From Leptospira ryugenii (lineage in GTDB: Bacteria; Spirochaetota; Leptospiria; Leptospirales; Leptospiraceae), in contig NZ_BFBB01000008.1 in NCBI RefSeq assembly GCF_003114855.1, forward strand, positions 620,001 to 684,000: a stretch of DNA of 64,000 bases. The letters run 5' to 3'. Below are positions 48,332 through 56,333 of this stretch, one piece after another. Numbering within the stretch: the stretch's first letter is position 1; every line of letters begins with the position of its first letter. A program made the position numbers and the translations under genes. A model generated the notes under the pieces. The model had not been told where the DNA came from. It worked only from the letters and a program-made list of their open reading frames with translations, and did not search any database.

Positions 48332-49474
48332 TCAGAATTCTAACATCCTTCGTTCCGAATCATGGAAAAATGAATAGCCTTCCTTCTTCCAAGTCTCCCA
48401 AAATTTTTGTGATCCCTCTCTCATAAAACAAATACGTTCCTCAATAGAAATTGGGGTAAGCACTAGATAGTTCACTCGTTTTCCGTTTTCCGAGATGAGC
48501 CCATGCAATTTAGGAAGCTCCAATGTGGAATCATGGTCCAATTCATCTGTGATGTTTCGCAATACAAACCAAGAGAAGTCCAAATAGAGTTGGTCTGGGT
48601 CCTTTCTAGGATTTTGGATGCTGTGGGAATGTCCAAACCAGATGCCTGTATTCCATGGAAACTTAATCATTTCGCCTAGAACATGTTGTACCCATTGTTC
48701 GGAATGGTCTTCTACATCTGGCAAAAGTTTGAGAGCAAAAACGAGTTCAATCCGCGCAAAATTTTCAAAATCTTTGTGATACAGTTCAACACTGGGTTGG
48801 TTTTGAACACTCATACCAATCGTTGAAAATACTTTGATCCCAGGAAATTCTTTCGGATAAAAAGAAGCAATGCCTAAGGAAGGGTATTTGCCGCCATCTG
48901 CAGACCAATACTTGTCATGTTTTCCTAGTTTTTCTTCCAAAAATTGCAATCGAAGTGATTGCGCCGCTTTCCAGTGACCTTTTTGTGCAACACTTTCCCA
49001 GAATGCACGAGCGGCTTTGACTCGTTCGGCGATAACTCCATTCTCGGGATCACCTAGTGGGGAGGCAGTGATCGCTTCTTCTTTTGCTTCTTTGTGGTAA
49101 CCTTGGATCCCTTTGATACCTGACCAAGGTGGGAGGTATGCATACAATTCTTCGTTTACAAAGAGAGCGAGGGAATCACCTTCTTCGGACCAGATGAAAT
49201 GGATTTCACTTTCCGATAGCTTTGGCATTGCCTTCGGATTCACCACTTCCGATTCGGTGAGAACCGGCGCAAGGCCTCTTTCAAAATCTTCTGGATCCCT
49301 TTCCTTCGGTGCATCAATTAAATTGCGAATCCATAAGGATTTCATCTTCCAATCAGGGTTGTTATGTGACTGTAGGTATAGATAAATGGTTCTACCATCA
49401 TCCTCTAGGAAGGCTGTAAAAGAACCGTAGGGGTTTGTTTCTTGGTAGAGAACTTGTGCTGGTTGAGAATTCAT
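48332..49474 (-). CDS. SUFU (suppressor of fused) domain protein
   Basis: This 380-residue cytoplasmic protein has an N-terminal beta-rich region (~1-125) of unknown type and a C-terminal SUFU domain (~190-380). SUFU landmarks are the RIELVFALKLLPDVEDHSEQWVQHVLGEMIKFPWNTGIWFGHSHSIQNP core and a final LVLTPISIEERICFMREGS. Bacterial SUFU proteins often act as immunity proteins of polymorphic toxin systems, but no toxin is visible nearby. Its ATG overlaps the end of the 79-codon gene upstream by one base. Confidence 0.75.
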   Translation of the reverse strand: MNSQPAQVLYQETNPYGSFTAFLEDDGRTIYLYLQSHNNPDWKMKSLWIRNLIDAPKERDPEDFERGLAPVLTESEVVNPKAMPKLSESEIHFIWSEEGDSLALFVNEELYAYLPPWSGIKGIQGYHKEAKEEAITASPLGDPENGVIAERVKAARAFWESVAQKGHWKAAQSLRLQFLEEKLGKHDKYWSADGGKYPSLGIASFYPKEFPGIKVFSTIGMSVQNQPSVELYHKDFENFARIELVFALKLLPDVEDHSEQWVQHVLGEMIKFPWNTGIWFGHSHSIQNPRKDPDQLYLDFSWFVLRNITDELDHDSTLELPKLHGLISENGKRVNYLVLTPISIEERICFMREGSQKFWETWKKEGYSFFHDSERRMLEF

Positions 49475-49710
49475 TAAAATTTATGCGGTACGATTTTCTT
49501 TTTAAACTCCGCAAGCAACCTTTCGATTTCTGCGTCCATACCTTCTTCAAAGAGAATTTCAGGAGCATAGGCAGATGCATTTCGCAATCCAATCAAATCT
49601 GGTTCATCCCATTTTCGATAGCCGTGTAAGGATTTCCAAACCTCTTCAGGGATCGGCGATCCCTTCTTCTTAGCATCCAAAAATGATTGTACTGTGCGAG
49701 TGGGTGTCAT
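49474..49710 (-). CDS. Small helical protein coupled to the SUFU-domain gene
   Basis: From the ATG at 49710 it encodes 78 residues: MTPTRTVQSFLDAKKKGSPIPEEVWKSLHGYRKWDEPDL and a charged helical tail ending EIERLLAEFKKKIVPHKF. There is no known motif. A TTG at 49761 in the same frame would add 17 residues. Its stop codon overlaps the ATG of the SUFU gene by one base (49474), so the two are translationally coupled and may act together. Confidence 0.6.
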   Translation of the reverse strand: MTPTRTVQSFLDAKKKGSPIPEEVWKSLHGYRKWDEPDLIGLRNASAYAPEILFEEGMDAEIERLLAEFKKKIVPHKF

Positions 49711-49807
49711 ACTAACGTATAGGTTTTGTGAGCTTTTGATCTCTTCCAACAAAAAATTCAAGCCAAATCAGATAAAATTGATAGGGATCGCAAGAATCGG
49801 GTTTTCT

Positions 49808-50686
49808 ATGGATTCCAAGCAGAGTATCATTTTTCCTATGGACCTAGCCAAATCAGAAAATTTCAAAAGAATCGAAACTGCCATTCGCTATATCCGAGAG
49901 AACTTCCAATGGCAGCCCGATTTAGACCAAGTGGCAGAGCAAGTAAACCTAAGCCCTTTCCATTTCCAAAAACTCTTTACGGAATGGGCTGGTGTGAGCC
50001 CCAAAAAATTTTTACAATACACAACCATTACATATGCTAAGGAAAGATTGAAAACGAGAAATGTAACTTTGTTTGGTGCAGCAATGGATGTGGGACTCTC
50101 AGGTACGGGTAGATTACACGACCTATTCATTCAAATAGAAGGAATGACCCCCGGTGAATATAAAAATGGTGGGGAACAATTAGAGATTCAATATAGTTTT
50201 TCAGAAAGTCCCTTTGGCAATGTGCTTTGTGCTTCTACGAAAAAAGGAATCTGCCATCTAAGTTTTGTGGAAGAGGAAACAATTGCACTTTCTTCTTTAA
50301 TGGACACATTTCCAAATGCAAAGTACCGCCAGGCTATGGATCCCTTGCAGGAGAGTGCCCTTCAGATTTTTTATCAAAAGTGGAATCAGTTGGACCAAAT
50401 CAAACTTCATTTAAAAGGAACTCACTTTCAATTGAAGGTGTGGGAAGCCTTATTGAAAATTCCCAGTGGAGGATTGACGAGTTATGGAAACATTGCCGAA
50501 CAACTCTCTCTCCCGAAAGCAGCGCGTGCTGTAGGCTCGGCTGTAGGTGACAACCCTGTTGCTTACTTGATTCCATGCCATCGAGTGATCCAATCTGGAG
50601 GAACATTCGGGCAATACCATTGGGGAGAAACGCGAAAGATTGCGATGATTGGATGGGAAGCATCCCAACTTGCCCTTAGTAGGTAA
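49808..50686 (+). CDS. Ada-like AraC regulator fused to O6-methylguanine-DNA methyltransferase
   Basis: The ATG at 49808 gives a 292-residue protein; ATG at 49838 is an alternative. An AraC HTH (~25-125; NLSPFHFQKLFTEWAGVSPKKFLQY) is followed by a methyltransferase domain (~135-292) with LPKAARAVGSAVGDNPVAYLIPCHRVI, where the Cys of PCHR accepts the alkyl group. The N-terminal zinc/phosphotriester domain of E. coli Ada is absent. It may activate its own unit, which continues with two 2-oxoglutarate oxygenases. Confidence 0.9.
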   Translation: MDSKQSIIFPMDLAKSENFKRIETAIRYIRENFQWQPDLDQVAEQVNLSPFHFQKLFTEWAGVSPKKFLQYTTITYAKERLKTRNVTLFGAAMDVGLSGTGRLHDLFIQIEGMTPGEYKNGGEQLEIQYSFSESPFGNVLCASTKKGICHLSFVEEETIALSSLMDTFPNAKYRQAMDPLQESALQIFYQKWNQLDQIKLHLKGTHFQLKVWEALLKIPSGGLTSYGNIAEQLSLPKAARAVGSAVGDNPVAYLIPCHRVIQSGGTFGQYHWGETRKIAMIGWEASQLALSR

Positions 50687-50690
50687 GACT

Positions 50691-51377
50691 ATGATTAATA
50701 TATCAATGTTAGAAGAGGACCTAAATCGAGATGGCTATAGTTTAATAAAAAACTATCGAACTCCAATTGAATGTGATGAAATCAAAGAACTATTTGAAAA
50801 AGAATCTCTTTTTCGAAAGGTAGTTTCAATGGAAAGATACCGTTTTGGCAAAGGCGACTATAAATATTTCCACTATCCTTTGCCGAAAGCTATTGAAAAG
50901 ATAAAACAAGAAATTTATCCTTATTTGGTAAATATCGCAAATCATTGGATGCTGATTCTTAAAAAAGATATAGTTTATCCTAATTCACTTGATGACTTCA
51001 CTAAGCAATGTAAAGAAGTAAACCAAACATTGCCTACAGCATTGATTTTAAGATATGAAAGAGGTGGATTCAATACCTTACATCAAGATATTTATGGTAA
51101 AATCTTTTTTCCATTCCAAATCGTTCTTTGCTTAAGCAAGGTAAACCAAGATTTTTCTGGTGGAGAATTTGTTATTACAGAAAGCCAATACAGAGCACAA
51201 TCAAGAGCTAAGGTTATCTCTGCGGATAAAGGAGACCTTTTGGTAATCACAACAAACTTTCGACCAATTTTAGGAAAAAAAGGATATTCAATGTCAACGG
51301 TAAAACATGGTGTAAGTACTATACATGCTGGAGAGAGATTTAGTTTAGGGATTATCTTTCATGACGCAGTCAGCTAA
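50691..51377 (+). CDS. Oxygenase-NA (PF09859-like) 2OG-Fe(II) oxygenase
   Basis: This 228-residue protein matches the Oxygenase-NA family: LILRYERGGFNTLHQDIYG, FPFQIVLCLS, DFSGGEFVITE, and KHGVSTIHAGERFSLGIIFHDA. The Fe(II) ligands are His131, Asp133 and His206, and Arg216 should bind 2-oxoglutarate. The family is thought to act on damaged DNA. The ATG at 50691 is preceded by AGGTAAG and lies 4 bases after the Ada-like stop, so they are in one unit. Confidence 0.88.
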   Translation: MINISMLEEDLNRDGYSLIKNYRTPIECDEIKELFEKESLFRKVVSMERYRFGKGDYKYFHYPLPKAIEKIKQEIYPYLVNIANHWMLILKKDIVYPNSLDDFTKQCKEVNQTLPTALILRYERGGFNTLHQDIYGKIFFPFQIVLCLSKVNQDFSGGEFVITESQYRAQSRAKVISADKGDLLVITTNFRPILGKKGYSMSTVKHGVSTIHAGERFSLGIIFHDAVS

Positions 51378-51450
51378 TTTATTTTTCACAAAGAGCTAGG
51401 CTTTCCAATATGTGGACATTGTATGCTATCTGAATACTTAAAATAGAAAA

Positions 51451-52056
51451 ATGGATTTATTTAAACGAAACGAAAGAGAAAATCTTTTGCCTTATGATGG
51501 GATTGTAGAATACTTAGGTCCCTTTCTGAAGCCTAAGGAGGCGAGTGACTACTTTGACGCTATATTCTCCTCCTCTGCTTGGAAACACGATGAAGCAAAG
51601 ATATTTGCAAAGCACATCATTACAAAAAGAAAAGTTGCCTGGTATGGTGATGATGACTTTGAATATATATACTCTGGCACAGCAAAGAAGGCACTTCCAT
51701 GGACTGATGTTTTATATTCGATGAAGACACTCGTGGAAGAAAAGTCACGAGCAAAATTCAATTCATGTCTATTGAATTTATACCATTCAGGTAACGAAGG
51801 TATGGCCTGGCATTCGGATGATGAAAAGTCATTGGGGGAGAGAACAACCATCGCTTCAGTCAGTTTAGGAACAGAGAGAAAATTTTATTTTAGACACAAA
51901 AAAACGAAAGAGACAATCGCAATTGATTTGGAACCAGGTAGTTTACTCTTGATGAGAGGAGAAACGCAAACTAATTGGCTACATGCATTGCCAAAAATGA
52001 AAAGGATACAAACTCCCAGAATCAATCTTACTTACCGACAATTTAAGTTAAATTAA
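51451..52056 (+). CDS. AlkB-like 2OG-Fe(II) DNA dealkylase
   Basis: This 201-residue protein resembles bacterial AlkB homologs of the ALKBH2/3 type. Iron ligands His121, Asp123 (AWHSDDE) and His178 (WLHALPK) and the Arg pair (Arg190, Arg196) of the RINLTYR motif are present, as is the LLNLYHSGNEG stretch before the HxD. It removes methyl groups from N1-adenine and N3-cytosine. It lies 73 bases after the Oxygenase-NA gene. The stop codon interlocks with that of the convergent gene (TTAA, 52053-52056). Confidence 0.9.
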   Translation: MDLFKRNERENLLPYDGIVEYLGPFLKPKEASDYFDAIFSSSAWKHDEAKIFAKHIITKRKVAWYGDDDFEYIYSGTAKKALPWTDVLYSMKTLVEEKSRAKFNSCLLNLYHSGNEGMAWHSDDEKSLGERTTIASVSLGTERKFYFRHKKTKETIAIDLEPGSLLLMRGETQTNWLHALPKMKRIQTPRINLTYRQFKLN

Positions 52057-52790
52057 TGAACCATCTTTGTATGCGAAACCAAAAAGAAACCGATCAATAA
52101 TAATCCTTGAGCCAAAAGATAAGTAATCCAAGGAACTTGGTATTCCCAAACAGGGTGTCTTGTTCCATTGATTGTTGTCTCACCCATAATAGCATCGGAT
52201 GCAATAAAAAATAGACCACCCAGCAAAAGAAACAACCAAACACCACCGAATTGAATGTATGCATTTGCCGTTAGAGAGACAAAAAATGACAAAAGCAATC
52301 CGTAGATAAGAGCAGATATCATTATAGGTTTTGATCGTTTAGGTTCATATACTCTAAAATAAAAGATAACGCCAGTTAAAATTAAAAAACTTAGACTAAG
52401 TAAATATGGCACGATTCCTGAATATAGCATTGACCAAGGCAGAATCTGAAAAAAGGCAGATATGTAAAAGAGCTGAGCCATCGCAAAACTAACAATACCT
52501 CCAATCAATGGTTCGCCATTATTTTTAAGAGCGATAGGGAATTGCAGGTTAAACCAATCACCTAAGAAAGAAAAGATGATTGCAAATACTGGTGCTAAAA
52601 ATACGGATCCGCCTAGATAGAAAAGTAAAAATGCAAATAACAATATTTGTATAGAGAAACCAAGGTAGGTTCCTCGCGAAACCTCCAATCTATTTTTTGA
52701 GTTTTGGATGGGTCGTAAGGTATACCAATGGATTAAAAAAGCGACACAAATGGAGAGAGGGATACAAACCAAAACTGCATAGTAACTCAT
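52053..52790 (-). CDS. Lysoplasmalogenase-like (YhhN/TMEM86) membrane protein
   Basis: This 245-residue protein has eight hydrophobic helices. Two family marks are visible: FSFLGDWFNLQF and GGLFFIASDAIMG, the Asp-containing motifs of YhhN/TMEM86 hydrolases that cleave the vinyl ether bond of lysoplasmalogens. The natural substrate in this organism is unknown. It is convergent with the AlkB-like gene and sits downstream of the dihaem cytochrome gene's 3' neighbour on the same strand. Confidence 0.75.
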   Translation of the reverse strand: MSYYAVLVCIPLSICVAFLIHWYTLRPIQNSKNRLEVSRGTYLGFSIQILLFAFLLFYLGGSVFLAPVFAIIFSFLGDWFNLQFPIALKNNGEPLIGGIVSFAMAQLFYISAFFQILPWSMLYSGIVPYLLSLSFLILTGVIFYFRVYEPKRSKPIMISALIYGLLLSFFVSLTANAYIQFGGVWLFLLLGGLFFIASDAIMGETTINGTRHPVWEYQVPWITYLLAQGLLLIGFFLVSHTKMVH

Positions 52791-52842
52791 AAGCCACTAC
52801 ATTCGTTCATTTGTCTCCTCTGACAATACGAAATTTCTTAGA

Positions 52843-53931
52843 TTAAGGGCAATCTTGGGAAGGCATTTCTCGAATCCAATCATAGATCAATTGAACTCCC
52901 TCTTTATGGACGAGTGCTCTTCCGATTTGTGGCATCATAGCACCTGGATCTTTTGTCGCCATACGGTAATGTAAGATCGAATCTTCTGGATGGCCTGGCA
53001 CTACGTCATAGCGCAATCCACCACCACCCTTGCCGGCAGAACCTGGCGTTTTACATACACCGAAGTGAGAGCGATCAGTCTCATCGTAAGATAAAATGAG
53101 TTTGGAATTTATACCACCAGCTGCTCTTGTTTGGTGGCAATGGGCACAATTGATATCCAAGTAGGCACGTGCCCGATCTTCAATAGTCTCTTTTGGATCA
53201 AAAGCATTGGCTACTTTGGGAACACCAAACATTGGCAAGCCAACTAATAGACCTTTTGTTTCCATAAGCTTTAGCTGGTTTTCAGTACTACCTTCAAATG
53301 AATAGGTTTTGTTTAAATGCCTTGCTTTGATTCCAATTGGTACAATAGTCTGGGTTCTACCTTCATAGGCTTGGTGGCAAGAGGCACATTGGTTTCGGGA
53401 AGGAACGGTATAAAAAAATGAATCCTTTTCCCCTTTTTCATTTTGAAAGGTAACTGGGATAGACTCACCCGCGTATGAAATGAAAGCCTCAGTATTATCC
53501 TCATTCCAAACATATGACACAGCAAACCAACCTTTGGGTTGATGAATCAAAAGTCTTGTCTCGATTCGTTTGCCACTTTGCCCTGAAGAAGTACTAAAGT
53601 TTGCAGGAAGTGAGAACGTTTTGGAAATGATACTACCAATAGGAAATTTGAACTCCTTTTCAGAGTCATATTCCATATTGGTTCCGTCCGGTAGGAAGAT
53701 CACTCTATCTTTCGTTGCATAATCTGAAAATAGTGCCGTATTCAAATCATAACGAAATCCATTTGGAATCGGGACTAGTCCTTCATTTTTGATGGAAGCA
53801 AAAATTTTGTATTGAGAAAGAGACTCTTGGATCTTTACCTCTGTTCCTTCCGAGTTTAGATTTGCTTTTTTTGAACAAAAGGCAAATGAACATACGGTAA
53901 ATAGTAAACAACTAAAGGAAAAGATTCTCAT
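52843..53931 (-). CDS. SO2930-family dihaem c-type cytochrome lipoprotein
   Basis: This 362-residue protein has a signal peptide with a lipobox (FAFCS, Cys19) and two haem c sites: NQCASCHQAYEG and INCAHCHQTRAAGG. Both CxxCH motifs are intact. The region between (IVPIGIKARHLNKTYSF) and the end with MMPQIGRALVHKEGVQLIYDWI match SO2930-type proteins. It is a periplasmic membrane-anchored electron carrier or peroxidase-like enzyme. It is the second gene of a pair with the beta-helix protein 24 bases upstream, a pairing known in other bacteria. Confidence 0.9.
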   Translation of the reverse strand: MRIFSFSCLLFTVCSFAFCSKKANLNSEGTEVKIQESLSQYKIFASIKNEGLVPIPNGFRYDLNTALFSDYATKDRVIFLPDGTNMEYDSEKEFKFPIGSIISKTFSLPANFSTSSGQSGKRIETRLLIHQPKGWFAVSYVWNEDNTEAFISYAGESIPVTFQNEKGEKDSFFYTVPSRNQCASCHQAYEGRTQTIVPIGIKARHLNKTYSFEGSTENQLKLMETKGLLVGLPMFGVPKVANAFDPKETIEDRARAYLDINCAHCHQTRAAGGINSKLILSYDETDRSHFGVCKTPGSAGKGGGGLRYDVVPGHPEDSILHYRMATKDPGAMMPQIGRALVHKEGVQLIYDWIREMPSQDCP

Positions 53932-53955
53932 GTCATGTCCCTCATTTTCTATGCA

Positions 53956-55467
53956 TTAGCTTTTTGGGAATTGTACGGGTAGACCTTCAAACTGAAAGCC
54001 TTCACAATCAAATCCTGCTTCAGGACTCCCACCATAAGATGGGGAGTCGGAGGCGCGGTAAATTTTTGTTTCACCCCTTGTGACAGCATTCTTGATCGAA
54101 TCTTTGGTTGGGTCTTCAGAATTGTTGAGTAAGGCAGGCAAATTTAGATCAAGTAAACTTGGTTGGATCTTTCCTTTATTATTATTTTTTAAACAAATGT
54201 GATTCGCATTGCCTGCTTGGTTTCCAAACCAAGTTGTCATGACAAGGATTGTAAAACCTGGTTCGACACCATCATACACAATGTTCGGAACAGGTTCTGC
54301 CGCTTTTCCTTGGCTTACTTGGAATTCATTGAGTGCATCGGCAACTAGTTTAACGAGCAAACCCAAGGGTCTACTCTTTTCATCTGTTTGCCCATTGTCA
54401 ACAGCCTTCCCTGATCCATCTTGGAATATATTGTCGTGTAAGTAGATATTATGTGCTCTCCAATTGTTCATTGGCCATTCGGAGAAATTTGGCGTCTCAG
54501 AAACGAGACCATTCATGATTCCGATATCTGCTGTATTGTTATCACCAAAGGTATTATCAAAGATTTCAATATCGCGAATGGAAGTAAGAACCATACCAAC
54601 ACCCGCAGGCACCGTTTTTACGATTCCTGTGCTTGCGAAGTTGGGATTGTTATTTCCAAAGATTTGGTTTCGGTGGACTCGGATGTTTCGAGAAACAATG
54701 GTATTTTTGTTTAGGTCATAAGCCAAAAAGCCACCCGTATTATTTGTAACTATGTTGTCATAAACATCTGCATTCACAGTGTTTTCAATTTCTAAACCCA
54801 TCACATTATGTTCGGCACGGTTGTTTCTTACGAGAGCGTTGATACATTGGCCTACGTAGAGACCAGCGTCAGATGCGTACGAAGTGTCCGTATTTTGTAA
54901 TAAAACATTTACAACATTTACAGGATAAACTCCATAGGCACCGTTTTTCTTTTTATCTTCGCCAAACCGAGCCGACCAAGTAACTTCAATGGAATCTATA
55001 AGGATATTTTCGGAAAGCCTGATTTCCAAGCCATTCTTTGGGCTATCTAGAATTTGTAGGTCTCGAATGGTAAAGTTGTGAGAAGCTTCAATGTCTACGC
55101 CATTGACATTTCCTGCATTTACAAATTGGATGGTTGTTTTCTTTTTCCCTGCTCCTCTGAGCACAATCCCATTTGTTCCTGAAATAGAAAGTGAGTTGTT
55201 AAAGATAAACTTGCCGGCAGAGAGTTCAATCGTTGTGCATTCTTCGAGAGAGTTTAATTTTGTTTGGAGTTTTTGTGTGTCCCCTGGTGTAAACGCATAA
55301 CGTTTTTGTTCTTTGCCTTGGCAGTAGGTTTCGGAATCAACAAACTGCGAGGGGAAAACAGGATTGGTTCTTTTTTCCTGCCTAGAAATATACAGAAAAC
55401 CCAAATAGAATAGAGGTAGAAGAAACACTACCAGAACGACCAAGACCAATCGATTTATTTTTGCCAT
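53956..55467 (-). CDS. Parallel beta-helix repeat protein, partner of the dihaem cytochrome
   Basis: This 503-residue protein has an N-terminal signal anchor (LVLVVLVVFLLPLFYLGFLY) and a long series of ~22-residue beta-helix rungs between ~90 and 340, with Asn/Ile repeats such as DVYDNIVTNNTGGFLAYDLNKNTIVSRNI and NIYLHDNIFQDGSG. It resembles the NosD-like beta-helix family co-occurring with SO2930 cytochromes. A substrate or copper role is unknown. It has its own promoter (55510-55538). Confidence 0.88.
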   Translation of the reverse strand: MAKINRLVLVVLVVFLLPLFYLGFLYISRQEKRTNPVFPSQFVDSETYCQGKEQKRYAFTPGDTQKLQTKLNSLEECTTIELSAGKFIFNNSLSISGTNGIVLRGAGKKKTTIQFVNAGNVNGVDIEASHNFTIRDLQILDSPKNGLEIRLSENILIDSIEVTWSARFGEDKKKNGAYGVYPVNVVNVLLQNTDTSYASDAGLYVGQCINALVRNNRAEHNVMGLEIENTVNADVYDNIVTNNTGGFLAYDLNKNTIVSRNIRVHRNQIFGNNNPNFASTGIVKTVPAGVGMVLTSIRDIEIFDNTFGDNNTADIGIMNGLVSETPNFSEWPMNNWRAHNIYLHDNIFQDGSGKAVDNGQTDEKSRPLGLLVKLVADALNEFQVSQGKAAEPVPNIVYDGVEPGFTILVMTTWFGNQAGNANHICLKNNNKGKIQPSLLDLNLPALLNNSEDPTKDSIKNAVTRGETKIYRASDSPSYGGSPEAGFDCEGFQFEGLPVQFPKS

Positions 55468-55509
55468 ACCAATCCTCAGTTCCCTCGTGAACCGAGGAGA
55501 AACGTGACC

Positions 55510-55538
55510 AGAATAGAGAAGATTCTACCGCCTGGCAA
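55510..55538 (-). promoter_or_regulatory. Sigma-70 promoter of the beta-helix/dihaem cytochrome unit
   Basis: Read on the minus strand, TTGCCA (55538-55533) and TATTCT (55515-55510) are separated by 17 bases. The leader that follows contains a 5-bp CCTCG/CGAGG hairpin (55483-55497) and GAGG ahead of the ATG at 55467. Confidence 0.6.
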
Positions 55539-55637
55539 GGTAAAATTGTGGACAGGTGTCGATCGTGAAACCACCAAAATAGGTCTTTTTGGCTAGAAAA
55601 GGGAAAGATTTTGTGCTGGGATGGAGCGGGTGAATTT

Positions 55638-56255
55638 GTGAATAAAGCTATAGTTTCGTTGGTTTTTGTCCTCTTGTCCTGCCTCTCTACCCCAAAACAA
55701 TATCTGGGTGTTCAAGATACAAATATTGATTCAAAATTAAATGAAATCATGAAAAGGGAGACTGTGAATCTTTTGGTTCTGGTTCCTCGAGAACTTTCTT
55801 CTACGAATTGTTCCTTTTCTGAGGAAGTATTTTTGGGTGTGCTAAAACAGTCGAACATCCAAATGGAATCTCAGCTCTTAAAGTTTCATGGTAAAAATAC
55901 TAACTTTCATTTGGTGGATCGGGATAGTTTTTCCTATTTACTGGAAGAAATCAAAATACAAAAATCTGGATTAACTTCTGGTCAAACTGCACAAATCGGT
56001 AAGATGTCAGGAGCAAATTACATCATTGTCAATTCGGGAAATCTGAACTGCTCTGGAGATAATAAAGAGTTAATCGCTAACCAAAGTTCCAAGTTAATCA
56101 AAATTGAATCTTCCATCACCGAAGCCATTGATACAAGCAAGCTTGTCTTACGTTACGACGATTCAAAACAAGACTTCATATTTCATAAAGGATTCATCAA
56201 CGGACGTGCGGTATTGTATGACCCCGATCGCGAATCCTATGCCTGGTCTGAATAG
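55638..56255 (+). CDS. CsgG-like putative lipoprotein
   Basis: The GTG at 55638 begins VNKAIVSLVFVLLSCLST, a lipoprotein signal with lipobox LLSC. The mature part contains NTNFHLVDRDSFSYLLEEIKIQKSGLTSGQTAQIGKMSGANYIIV, the pattern of the CsgG/curli-type and related lipoproteins in which an 'IG...GAxxII' motif ends the first alpha/beta unit. It may help build or regulate an outer-membrane assembly. An upstream TTG at 55611 is less likely since it breaks the signal peptide pattern. It is a single gene. Confidence 0.7.
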   Translation: MNKAIVSLVFVLLSCLSTPKQYLGVQDTNIDSKLNEIMKRETVNLLVLVPRELSSTNCSFSEEVFLGVLKQSNIQMESQLLKFHGKNTNFHLVDRDSFSYLLEEIKIQKSGLTSGQTAQIGKMSGANYIIVNSGNLNCSGDNKELIANQSSKLIKIESSITEAIDTSKLVLRYDDSKQDFIFHKGFINGRAVLYDPDRESYAWSE

Positions 56256-56296
56256 CTATTTAGCTGTTCTTTAGGTTAGTAAACAAATTAAGTTTC

Positions 56297-56319
56297 AAAA
56301 AAAAGGGGGCCATGCCCCC
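56297..56319 (-). terminator. Rho-independent terminator of the S15-type hydrolase gene
   Basis: On the minus strand GGGGGC-ATG-GCCCCC (56319-56305) is followed by eight T (56304-56297). It lies 15 bases beyond the hydrolase stop at 56334. Confidence 0.85.
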
Positions 56320-56333
56320 AAACCATCATCCAA

